Shown here piece by piece: positions 12,380 to 22,387 of a stretch of DNA of 64,000 nt. Position 1 is the stretch's first letter. Every line of letters begins with the position of its first letter. The notes beneath the pieces are model-generated. The model ran no database searches, was not told where the DNA came from, and saw nothing but the letters and a program-made list of their open reading frames with translations. The stretch is from Welwitschia mirabilis (taxonomy: Eukaryota; Gnetophyta; Gnetopsida; Welwitschiales), in NCBI GenBank assembly GCA_051453625.1, contig JBOZIK010000001.1, positions 137,059,666 to 137,123,665 on the forward strand, written 5' to 3'. Made by a program: the position numbers and the translations under genes.

Positions 12380-12960
12380 ATTAGAATAAAGTGGATCTTT
12401 AAGAACAAATGTGATGAACATAATAATGAGATTAAGAACAAGATAAGACTGGTGGCATAAGCATATAATTAGATTGAAGGAATTGATGTATGAGATACCT
12501 TTGCTCTTATGGCTAGGTTAGATAACATTAGAATGTTTCTTTCATTTGCAACTTTTAAAAATTTTAAAATTTTCCAAATGGATGTAAAAACTTTCTTCTT
12601 AAACCATGTTCTTAATGAAGAGGTGTATGTGTAGTAACCTAGAGGCTTTATAAATCTTTATAAACCAAACCATATCTATAGACTCAAAAAGGATTTATAT
12701 GGATTGAAAGAGGCCCTTTGGACATGGTATAAAAAATTAACAACCTTTTTTAAGGATAGTGGTTATAGCCAACAAGCTATAGATAAAACACTCTCTATAA
12801 AGAAACTTGGACAAGATTTCATTATTATTTAGATTTATGTTGTTGATATAATTTTTTGAACTTTAAAGGATGAGTTTTCAAAAGATTTTACTAACTTGAT
12901 GGAAAAAACATTTTGAGATGAGCATGCTAGAAAAAGTAAGTATGTTTCTAGGGCTATAAA
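12380..12960 (+). pseudogene. Copia-1 reverse transcriptase (degenerate)
   Basis: Visible motifs in order are 'KWIFKNKCDE', 'KIRLVA', 'IFQMDVKTFFLN', 'EEVYV', 'RLKKDLYGLKEA' and 'TWYKKL'. The first Asp of the active-site YVDD box reads Val: Tyr-Val-Val-Asp at 12836-12847. Several in-frame stops are present (for example in 'LVA*AYN*IEGID'). The order and spacing are those of the Copia RVT_2 domain. Confidence 0.9.
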
Positions 12961-13109
12961 CTAGGTAAACCAATTAAAAAATTTTTGTTTTTAAATATAT
13001 GATAAGGACTTAGTTAAACAATTTGGGCTTAAAAATGCAAAATCAACTACCACTTACATGTCAAAATCTTGTAAAGTTAGTCTTAACATCCCAGTAAAAT
13101 CAATCAATC

Positions 13110-13285
13110 AAAAGCTTTATATGATTATGATAGGAAGCTTATTATATTTAATAGCTAATGGACTTGATATAATGTTTAGTATGAATTTGTGTGCTAGTTA
13201 TTAGATAAACCCCAAAGACTCACATCTTTAAGATGTCAAAAGAATCATAACATAAATAAAAGACACTAGTGATCAGCTAGGGTAT
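13110..13285 (+). pseudogene. Copia-1 RNase H, first part, cut by element 2
   Basis: 'MIGSLLYLIANGLDIMF' and 'INPKDSHL' followed by 'DVKRII' mark the conserved linker between Copia reverse transcriptase and RNase H. The coding sequence is cut at 13285 by the LTR of element 2 and continues on the far side at 20030. The pentamer GGTAT (13281-13285) is the target duplication. Confidence 0.88.
13281..13285. repeat. Target-site duplication GGTAT, left side of element 2
   Basis: GGTAT is directly before the TGTTA end of element 2 and is repeated at 20030-20034 after its 3' LTR. Confidence 0.88.
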
Positions 13286-14535
13286 TGTTAGCTTGTAAAA
13301 ATTGACATTTATTAAGTGTTTCAGGCCAATTTATTATAAATGAAGATATTAATTTAATTATTTTAATTATAAAATTTGTCTTCTATTATTTTTTAAATAA
13401 AATTGAATGTTATGTTCTTCTCAATATTAAATTATAGATCTTTATCCACTTTGGGAACACATGGTAGAAGATGGACATAATTTCACACAAAAGCATGGTG
13501 GCAATGGAGATATGAGGTAGCAACACATAATAAAAGCATTTAAATACATGTGGTAAAGGCATTTGGAGATGGAATTGTAGCTATGTGATGATCTCCACTA
13601 AATGCAATAAGAAAACCTTTATCACATGCTACATGATGAAGATTCTACCTAACACTATAGGATAGAATCTGATCTACCTAACACTGTAAGATAGAATATC
13701 CTCTACCTAGTACTAAATGGTGAAGATTCTACCTATTACTACAAGCCAAAAATGTAACTACCCTCACCCCCATCTCTCCTTATAAAAGGATCTTTAACAC
13801 TTCATTATATTCATCTTTACCTTGGAGAAATTGAAAACTCTAGAGCATCAACTTGTGGTGGATTTTTAGGTGATTATTTGGGAGAATAAGATAATCTTTA
13901 AGAATCATTGAGGAGTTTTGATAATCTTTAAGAATCATTGAGGAGTTTTTCTTTCTTTCTTCTTCCTTTATAATAAAGTTATTTTTTTGTAATGTAAAAT
14001 TTATTTTTATTTGATCTTAATTCATGAGTAATATCATAATTAGGATGCTTAGATAACTTCTGTAATTATCAAGTTTAATTTGGTTGTGTGAATTTCTCTT
14101 TATTACTTAGTCTTTTAATTTCATAGATCTTGAGTACTTTAGGAGCCCTTAATTTCTGTTGTTATTTAAGACTTAAGTTGTAGTTGGATTTACTATTTAT
14201 CATATGATGGATAAGATGATGCCCCATGTATTAAATCAAAAGCACTTAATGGTTTACATTATTTTGCAAAAGAGCAACTAGATAACTTTGGAATGAAGGA
14301 TTACATAAGATAAATTAGTGACTCCTTGGAGCTAGTTTGCTTTCCTTCTCTCTTAGATGGAGTTTAAACTAAATTCTAAATTTCATCTCTTCTTTTATTT
14401 TATTTCCTTTTTGTAACTTGCACTAGGATTAAAGTTAGTGCAGTTACAGCTAATACTTGATGTTATACCTAAGAAATAATGGTACTAGGTGTTGTATTTA
14501 TTTTAAATTCTAGACATTGTACTACAAATTAAATA
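13286..14535 (+). repeat. Element 2 5' LTR (1250 bp)
   Basis: Collinear with 18813-20029 over its full length, about four fifths identical by eye. It holds an array of 'gaagattctaccta'-like units (about 13630-13730), then 'tataaaagg' at 13780-13788 as a likely TATA box. A 30-bp tandem duplication (13891-13950), absent from the other LTR, accounts for most of the length difference (1250 versus 1217 bp). Confidence 0.9.
13891..13950. repeat. 30-bp tandem duplication in element 2 5' LTR
   Basis: Two units at 13891-13920 and 13921-13950 are identical except for the last base. The 3' LTR has a single diverged unit here, so the duplication came after insertion. Confidence 0.88.
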
Positions 14536-14540
14536 GATTT

Positions 14541-14558
14541 TAGCACCATTACCTAGGA
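14541..14558 (+). other. Element 2 primer-binding site (decayed tRNA-Asp type)
   Basis: TAGCACCATTACCTAGGA starts 5 bp after the LTR end. It fits the plant tRNA-Asp primer complement if each CpG has become CpA and a few G have become A or T. Position and pattern support the call; the tRNA identity is inference. Confidence 0.6.
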
Positions 14559-15079
14559 TAATGGCATAGTAGCAACTTAGAGGAGCATTATTTTTTCTTT
14601 TAGTAAGTTTTTATTTTTTCATTGATGGGTACTCATCCTTATTAGTCCAACTAGTCCTTTTTTTGTTTTCTTCTTTGTTTTATATGCTTTCTAGTGATTG
14701 GTACTAGCCCTCCCAGTGTTATCCTAAACTGGTCCTTTTTAATTTTCTTTTTTTTTTTTAATTTTCTAACTTGTTTTCTATAGGTTTGATGTTTGTTATA
14801 GGTTTCTTTAAAGTTAATAAAACTTTAAAACCTTGAAAATGTTTTTAATCAAACTTTATGATTACATTGTGTGCTTTTCTTTCCTATTACATTTTTTGCA
14901 TTTTCACATTTTTTGTTGTTTATATTCTTGCATTTTATTGCATGTATTAAAACATAAATCCTAGAGTTAAAATAATAATTTATTTACTTAAAATCTTATA
15001 ATGAGTTAGGCACATAATCCATTCGACACATCTTCTAAACCTTAATTTACTTAAAAAAATAGTGATAATACTACAAAAA

Positions 15080-16320
15080 TCTAAATTGTATATAACATAA
15101 AATTTTAGATGATTATATTAGGCCTAAGAAAAATTTAAGGGATTTTATCCAACCTAATCACCACAACTCTTACTCTTCACCCTCCTTTCCATATTTATTT
15201 AATCAATACTCCTCATATCTAGTTTAGAGTCATTAAAACTTCAAACTGGAAAATCTATATCATGAACCAAGATATTTTGATCCTACTTCTCCCTTCATTC
15301 CTTATGATTCTTATTATTTAACTTCATCTTTATTATCCTTTGATTCATATCCTTCATTTCCTCTTTAATTCCCTTCATCATTTGATCACCATCCATTAAC
15401 TTCATACACCCAACAATCCTCTTCAAATTCCTTAAAAGACATCCTTATGAGATTCATAAAATCAAATGAAAGACTTGAGAAAACATATCAAATACTTGAG
15501 TAAATACATCAAAGACTTGAGCAAGAAAGCCAAAGGCTTAAATAAGATATCCAACAATTAAGCCAAGTTACTACTCAAATCTCTTATGCACTAGAAGAAG
15601 AAAACTTTCCTACATTATATAAATCCAAAATCCTAGAAAACCTTAAAAGGATTAGTGAGACTAAAATTAACAACACCCAAGCCTTATCCATAAGGAATGA
15701 GGAAGAAAAACATGAAGAAATCAATGAATACATCCACAAGGACCTTGAGTTTAGATGTTACTTAGAGAGTGAATGGTTGTATGAATGTAGACTATACTTT
15801 GAAGTATGATTAGACATCTTAGACAATGATGATCAATCCATAGTAAGTAAGTAAACATACGAGGGAAAAGAGAAATTTGAATGCTACATAATAGAGGATG
15901 AATTAATGAGTAACATGAATAATAGTAAAATTGAATCTATTATTGAATCTCAATCAATGTTTCTTGCACAAGCTTATGCATAAGAATACATCAAGAAACT
16001 TAAGAAAGAAAATAACATTAACCAAAAGCCTCTTTCTGATCTATCCTTTGAGCAACCTTTTTTCAATAACTCATTAAACCAACTATGACATTTTTATCTT
16101 TACCTTCAAATAAAAACTTGAATCTTCATGATGAAGATAAATCCATACTTTTGGAACAATCTTATAATACTTCCTTTTATGATCATTTTCCTTCAATGAT
16201 TTCCACTTCACCTTTGTATTTACCCTAAAATGATGTCTTACGTGAGTTGTTAAGTAAGTAAGAGTAGTCTAAGAGTTGGAAAAGTACTAATTTTAAATAA
16301 ATAAATTTTACTACTAATGT
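15080..16320 (+). pseudogene. Element 2 gag-like coding region with coiled coil
   Basis: The plus strand shows a long, stop-containing coding trend: a Pro/Ser/Tyr-rich N-terminal part (about 15150-15430), then a heptad-like Leu/Gln/Glu-rich coiled coil (about 15451-15570, 'ERLEKTYQILE', 'IHQRLEQESQRLK'), then an acidic part with 'EEENFPTLYKSKILENLK' and 'HEEINEYIHKDLEFRCYLE'. Most stops are TAA at positions where CAA (Gln) would fit. Non-autonomous plant LTR elements often keep a gag with coiled coils, but I recognise no specific family. The region runs into an N gap at 16321. Confidence 0.55.
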
Positions 16321-17251
16321 NNNNNNNNNNNNNNNNNNNNNNNNNNNNNNNNNNNNNNNNNNNNNNNNNNNNNNNNNNNNNNNNNNNNNNNNNNNNNNNN
16401 NNNNNNNNNNNNNNNNNNNNNNNNNNNNNNNNNNNNNNNNNNNNNNNNNNNNNNNNNNNNNNNNNNNNNNNNNNNNNNNNNNNNNNNNNNNNNNNNNNNN
16501 NNNNNNNNNNNNNNNNNNNNNNNNNNNNNNNNNNNNNNNNNNNNNNNNNNNNNNNNNNNNNNNNNNNNNNNNNNNNNNNNNNNNNNNNNNNNNNNNNNNN
16601 NNNNNNNNNNNNNNNNNNNNNNNNNNNNNNNNNNNNNNNNNNNNNNNNNNNNNNNNNNNNNNNNNNNNNNNNNNNNNNNNNNNNNNNNNNNNNNNNNNNN
16701 NNNNNNNNNNNNNNNNNNNNNNNNNNNNNNNNNNNNNNNNNNNNNNNNNNNNNNNNNNNNNNNNNNNNNNNNNNNNNNNNNNNNNNNNNNNNNNNNNNNN
16801 NNNNNNNNNNNNNNNNNNNNNNNNNNNNNNNNNNNNNNNNNNNNNNNNNNNNNNNNNNNNNNNNNNNNNNNNNNNNNNNNNNNNNNNNNNNNNNNNNNNN
16901 NNNNNNNNNNNNNNNNNNNNNNNNNNNNNNNNNNNNNNNNNNNNNNNNNNNNNNNNNNNNNNNNNNNNNNNNNNNNNNNNNNNNNNNNNNNNNNNNNNNN
17001 NNNNNNNNNNNNNNNNNNNNNNNNNNNNNNNNNNNNNNNNNNNNNNNNNNNNNNNNNNNNNNNNNNNNNNNNNNNNNNNNNNNNNNNNNNNNNNNNNNNN
17101 NNNNNNNNNNNNNNNNNNNNNNNNNNNNNNNNNNNNNNNNNNNNNNNNNNNNNNNNNNNNNNNNNNNNNNNNNNNNNNNNNNNNNNNNNNNNNNNNNNNN
17201 NNNNNNNNNNNNNNNNNNNNNNNNNNNNNNNNNNNNNNNNNNNNNNNNNNN
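16321..17251. other. Assembly gap (931 N)
   Basis: Unknown sequence inside element 2. It is too short for a complete protease-integrase-reverse transcriptase set of about 3 kb. Confidence 0.95.
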
Positions 17252-18812
17252 AAATGCCTTGAAAAGTTTTTAGCTTCTTTCTATGATTTTAAGTTAGGAT
17301 TTTCTTTTAGAGTAAACTTTTATTTTAGAATAAATTTTGGTTTAAGAAAATTAAAAATGAGTAAAAATTTTATGCTTGATGCCCTTTCACATCTCAAACC
17401 TGCCAAGCATTTCCACTTATATAATCATAGACTAAACATTTTTAGGTAAAAAATCCCAAATACATTCATTACATAGAATAAGTCATTACTGCCTCAAACC
17501 TTATTTTCCATACCTTTTGTTTTCATTGTTCCATCAAATAAAGTCCATCAACCATCCTTTGCTTTCATTTATCTATGAGTCTTAAGACTAGATGATTGTA
17601 GTCGATGGTCATAAATAAACAAACCATTAATAAGTAATCATACTATTATTTTAAACTAGGTAGAATTTAAGTTTACTTCTATTTTTCAAGAAGAAGTTTT
17701 TCTTATTTTCAAGTTAACTCATTAAGTTTTAGTTTACTTAAAGGCCTTCCAATGAAAAACATGATTTATTAAGATGGAATCTACTTTATGTTAAATGAAT
17801 TATTTTCAAGAATTGGATAAGATTTGTCTTGATTACACTACTAAGCTAATGAATATTGTATGTGCATATGAAAAGGATGATATAAAAGAAAATAAAAATA
17901 ATATATCTCCTCTCAAAAGCACATTATTTATTGATAAGTAAAATTGGATTTAGTTAACTACATTAGGACTATGGATGATCGTGGGCAATGCAGCTCTAAT
18001 GATTTAACTTATGACATGCTCAGCTGCATCGGGGCTATAAATGCTTGCTGGTAATGTAGAATTGACTCCTTCATAAATCAACATGTTTAACTGTATTGGA
18101 AGGAGATGTCATAACACTAAATGGCCAATTTGATCAAAATGCTTACAACAAGAAATAAGACATGATCTTAGAAAAGGTAAATTACAATGAACCAATTAAA
18201 AATTAAGAGATGCCTTTTGTGTTTACTTATCTTTAACCTGTATACTTGGAGATTTTGCTTGACTAATTTTTGAATACTTGTCAGTTTAGTTAGAGGATAT
18301 ATTATTTGTTTAATAATATGACACATTTAAATTTAGAATAAAATTTATAAAATTTTCAATAAATGTGGCTATTAACCTAGCTAATCTATCTTATGAATTT
18401 GTAAATAATGGATTTTCATTAGATTATATGTTTTATGTTCTCTAAAAATTGAATTTTACTTTAATTCTTACATTGATTATATTTTTCTCTTTCTATAACT
18501 TAATCACATCATTGCATTATTTTTAATAAAAGAACTCTTCACGACCTATTTATGCCTCTATTATTAAATAACCTAACATTTTTACCATGAACTTTGAAGA
18601 CAAAGTCAAGTTTTGATTAGGGGATGTGATACCTTGACTTTAATTAAATTGTTTTACTTTAATGCCTTAATCACATAAAAATAGTCATAAAATTTTTCAA
18701 GTTATATTATTTACACACTTGATGCACTTTTGATATAGACAATGTTTGCATGTTTAACCATTTTCTTATCGATTTTTCACTAAGACACTAGTAAAAGACT
18801 GGTTAGGAGGTG
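17252..18812 (+). other. Element 2 internal sequence, 3' part
   Basis: No coding family is recognised here. A less AT-rich patch at about 17970-18060 ('gggcaatgcagc', 'ctcagctgcatcgggg') stands out. Just before the 3' LTR, 'ggttaggaggtg' (18801-18812) is a plausible polypurine tract for second-strand priming. Confidence 0.55.
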
Positions 18813-20029
18813 TGTTAACATGTAAAAATGGATATTTTTATCAAGTATTTTAGCTAATTTATTATAAATAAAGATATTAATTTAATTTTTAATCATAAAA
18901 TATGTCTTTTATTATTTTTAAAATAAAAATGAATGTTATGTTTTTTTAATATTGCGTTGCAGATCTTTAACCACTTTTGGAACACATGATAGAATATGGA
19001 CATAATTCCACACAAAATCATGATTGTAATGGACATATGAGGTGGTAAAACATAGTAAAAGCATTTGAATACATGTGGCAGAGACATGTGAAGGTAGCAT
19101 TAGGGCTATGTGATGGTCTCCACCAAATGCAATAAGACAACCTCTACCAAATGCTAAATGACGAAGATTCTACCTAATGCTAGAGGACAAAATCTGATCT
19201 ACCTAATACTACAAGATAAAATCTTCTCTTTATAATACTAAATGATGAATATTTTACCTAATACTACAAGTTAAGAATGTAACCATCCCTCGCCCCCATC
19301 TCTTCCTATAAAAATGCCTTAAACCCTTTATTGTATTCATCTTTACCTTAGAAAAATTAGAGACTCTAGAGCATCGACTTGTGATAGATTTCTAAGTGAC
19401 TCTTTGGGGTAGTAAGCTAGTTTTTAAGGATTTCTTAGGAGTTCTTTCTACTTCCTTTTCATTTTTTATAAAGTTATTATTTTTGTAATGCAAAAGTTGT
19501 TTTTCTTTGATCTTGATTCATGAGTAATACCATAATTAGGATGCTTAGATAACTTCTTTGATTATCAAGTTTAATTTAGTTATGTAAATTTCTCTTTATC
19601 ACTTAGTCTTTCAATTCATAAATCTTGAGTATGTTAGAAGTTCTTACTTCTCTTATTCTTCAAGACTTAAGTATTAGTTGGATTCATTATTTATTATATG
19701 ATGGATGAGATGATGTCTTATGAATTAGACTAAAAGCACTAGAAGATTTTTCTTATTTTGCAGAAAGACAATTGGATAACTTTCAAGTGAAGGATTGCAT
19801 AGGATAACTTGACAATACCTTGGAGCTAGTTTAATTTTCTTCTCTCTCAAATGAAGTTTAATCTTAATTCTAAATTTTATCTCTTCTTCTCTTTTATTTC
19901 ATTTTGGTAACTTGCATTAGGATTAAAGTTAGTGCAATTCTAGCCAATGCTTAATCTTATCCTTGAGGAAGAATGATACTAGGTTTTGTACTTAGTCTAA
20001 ATCTGAGATATTGCACTATAAAGTTAATA
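18813..20029 (+). repeat. Element 2 3' LTR (1217 bp)
   Basis: Second LTR copy, starting TGTTAACA directly after the purine tract and ending TTAATA before the GGTAT duplication. A 'tataaaaa' at 19309-19316 corresponds to the TATA box of the 5' copy. Confidence 0.9.
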
Positions 20030-20500
20030 GGTATCCTAGATGAAGATCTTTTAATCTTATAGGATTTAGTGATGTGAACTAAGCTAGATCCAAGAACGAT
20101 AAAAGAATACAAATGGAAATTATTTCTTCCTTGGCTCTTGTCTAGTATGTCAAAAAAGTAAGGAAAAAAAATTCATTTATCTCTCCATAGTTAAAAATAA
20201 TATATAGTAGTAGGAAACTATTGTATGCATTTTTTATGAGTAAAGGAAATTCTTAAATACTTTGTAATTAACTATGATTAGGTACCCATTTTTTGTGACA
20301 ATACGAGTGTAATTAATATATCAAAAATCCTATTCAATATTCTGGTACTAAACATATTAAACTTAGATATCAAGTTGAAAAATGAAATATTATTATAAAT
20401 TTTATAAACATCGATCAACAGATAGTTGATAGTTTTATGAAACCCTTAAGCTTTAATAAATTTTTAAATCTTCAATATGGACTAGAGGTTCTGTCTTCAT
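20030..20500 (+). pseudogene. Copia-1 RNase H, second part
   Basis: Begins with the second GGTAT. 'GFSDVN' followed by a stop and 'ARSKNDKR' (about 20066-20110) is the Copia RNase H motif whose second Asp reads Asn. Further on come 'VPIFCDNTSVINISK' (about 20280-20325), 'TKHIKLRYQ' in a shifted frame, 'DSFMKPLSFNKFLNLQYGLE' (about 20425-20485). This continues the domain cut at 13285 and proves that element 2 inserted into Copia-1. Confidence 0.9.
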
Positions 20501-20865
20501 TCTCTAACTCCAATCGACCAAATCTGAAGAAATTGGATTAACTATATTTTTATCAAGTTATCCAAACTTATTCTAGATGAAACTTACTTTAGCTCATGCC
20601 AATTGGATTGAAGTCTTGGTTGACCAAATATAAAGAAAAGAACCTATGCCTTAATTAATCAACTAGACTTGAACATAGTCAATCAAAACTAAAGGATTTT
20701 TAGTAGGAAAAAGTTAGTGGACCTAAATTTTTTAGTAGAAGTAACTTAGTTCTTACCTTTTAGATTTTTAAACCTTACCTTCCTCATTTTCACCTATCTT
20801 CTACTTGTTTCTCTCATGTTTTATTAGTTCCCTCCTTTTTTTTCCTTCTTGTCTTCAGTAAGTGT
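20501..20865 (+). other. Copia-1 spacer between RNase H and the extra ORF
   Basis: No gene is visible. Several motifs derived from GTCGACC/GTCAACC recur ('caatcgaccaaat', 'ggttgaccaaat', 'atcaactagac', 'gtcaatcaaa'), similar to the motif set in the Copia-1 LTRs. Confidence 0.5.
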
Positions 20866-21604
20866 CATGTTGCATGCAATGATAGAAGGGCTCTCAAGGA
20901 GATTAAGACAAAAAGTACTAGCTAGTGGAGATCCAACTTATTTTTATTAAGAAACGTTAGATAAAGCCATTGATAAGTTTACTAAGAAGTTTGAAAAGAA
21001 ACCTGTATATCAAGAACGCCTTGTTATCTCTAGAGAGCTAAGGGAACTTTATGATATGATAAGACTTTTCAATGAGTTAGATCTCTTCTTGATCAACTTA
21101 TCCTTTTCTTACCTACATGTTTTACATAAATGCTTTCTTACCTGCATGTTTTACATAAATTCTATCTATGATGTAGATTCTTGCATCCTTTTCACACTTG
21201 TTTTGGGAAAAAGGATGAGTATCATTCCAAATCTAATAGCTTCCATCATGAATCTCTCTAGAGGAAACTATAACAAGTTTTTAACTTTAGGTAACTTCAT
21301 GGAAGATAAGGCTGAAGTTACTCGTGAGCTTTGTAGGAAGCTCATCTAGTGAAAAACCACCATTTCCACTTCTTATCTTATGTCTAAGTATCAGTTTTTA
21401 CATCTTATTTTTACTTATAACTTTTTACCCCTTGCTAGTCATTATTATAAGACTTTATATTATAGAGCTTACCTCTTATATTTAGTAGGAACTTATTATT
21501 CCATTAATGCTCTTGCCATTATTCTTAAGAATATGGTCTTTCAGCTTAAATATCATAAGACTAGGGCTATTCTTTACTCTATTCTCATCTTCAATATTTG
21601 TTAA
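20866..21604 (+). pseudogene. Copia-1 extra ORF between pol and 3' LTR (plant transposon-associated domain, env-like position)
   Basis: A plus-strand coding region follows pol. 'GLSRRLRQKVLASGDP' and 'ISRELREL' lead into an open stretch at 21056-21349 with 'IIPNLIASIMNLSRGNY', a motif set like the putative plant transposon protein domain; after a stop, 21380-21604 continues with 'YNFLPLASHYYK' and 'RAYLLYLVGTYYSINALAIIL', as in the C-terminal half of that domain. The position, downstream of RNase H and before the 3' LTR, is where Sireviruses carry their env-like ORF. A 27-bp tandem duplication (about 21107-21160) adds nine residues. Function is unknown; the domain name is from memory of motif style, not a search. 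Confidence 0.6.
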
Positions 21605-21977
21605 CACTTTAGAGTTTAATTTTACTTGAAGCTTAAAACTTTAATCCCATGTCTTCAATAAGGCATGTCACTCTTTCTAGAATGCATATCTTTTCTAGTT
21701 CAAAATCTTGAAAATCCTTTTATTCAAAGAAGGCTTTTCCTAGTAAGACCTTGTCTTACCTCAAAAGGCTAGATTCTTATACCCATCACATGAAAGAGGT
21801 TCTTATTGTAGTAGGCTATTAAATTAAAGACACCTCATAGGAGGTTGACAGTTCTTAATACAAAAAGTATAAGAAGAAGAAAAAAAGAGGAGGACTCTGA
21901 ATCAAAAAAAAATCAAAAGAAGAAGAATATTTAAATTACCTTTTGCCTTTATAGTTCTCTCCTTTATCATTGATGTC
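21605..21977 (+). other. Copia-1 purine-rich tail of the extra ORF
   Basis: After the conserved domain the sequence becomes rich in AAG/AGA (21858-21930), which would encode a Lys/Glu-rich tail, with no clear motif. These purine runs may also act as upstream polypurine tracts. Confidence 0.5.
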
Positions 21978-22387
21978 AAAAAGAGGAGAAAGTATAGTTC
22001 TGTTGCTTGTTTATTAGTAAACATTGCTTTTTTCTTATTACTAAAGCTACTCTTACATTTAATGTTTTAAAAACTCCTTTTTCTTTATTTGTATGATTAG
22101 TTGTAGTTTTGCTATAAATTACTACTTTCATACTTTTTACACTTGGTAGCTTGTTCTTTATTAAAAGCTATGGAATTTATTTTTACATGCAAAATTACCA
22201 TAAAATATATTTAGCTTTATTTCATAATTGGTAATATATTTAAATGATAGTGAACATTATTTATTATATTATAAAAATCTTATATATCATATTACATATT
22301 GATAGGGGAGCATTGCAAAGCCTTTCATCAGATTAATAATTTTTGTGTCTAATCAAATATATTTTACATTAATATTAAAAGGAAAGA
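21978..22387 (+). other. Copia-1 polypurine tracts (multiple)
   Basis: Purine runs occur at 21978-21992 (AAAAAGAGGAGAAAG), 22304-22310 (AGGGGAG) and 22377-22387 (AAAAGGAAAGA), the last directly touching the 3' LTR and so the likely plus-strand primer. Several purine tracts before the 3' LTR are a known Sirevirus trait. No gene is seen between them. Confidence 0.6.

Larger units (their letters stand above)
13286..20029 (+). mobile_element. Element 2: non-autonomous LTR retrotransposon (gag only), nested in Copia-1
   Basis: LTRs 13286-14535 and 18813-20029 begin TGTTA and end TTAATA/TAAATA, and are flanked by a perfect GGTAT duplication inside the Copia-1 RNase H. The internal part is about 4.3 kb including a 931-N gap. 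It has a tRNA-Asp-like primer site and a gag-like region, but no protease, reverse transcriptase or integrase motif outside the gap, which is too short for a full pol. The primer type is one used by Athila-like Ty3/gypsy elements, so it may be a non-autonomous relative (LARD or TR-GAG class). The class is inference; the insertion boundaries are seen directly. Confidence 0.88.

Noticed and set aside
16317-17273. A 318-codon open frame
   Set aside because: It consists almost only of N; the frame is open because unknown bases cannot give stops.
9371-20500. A functional Copia-1 Gag-Pol
   Set aside because: Many stops, at least one frameshift, loss of catalytic residues in protease, integrase, reverse transcriptase and RNase H, and an inserted 6.7-kb element.
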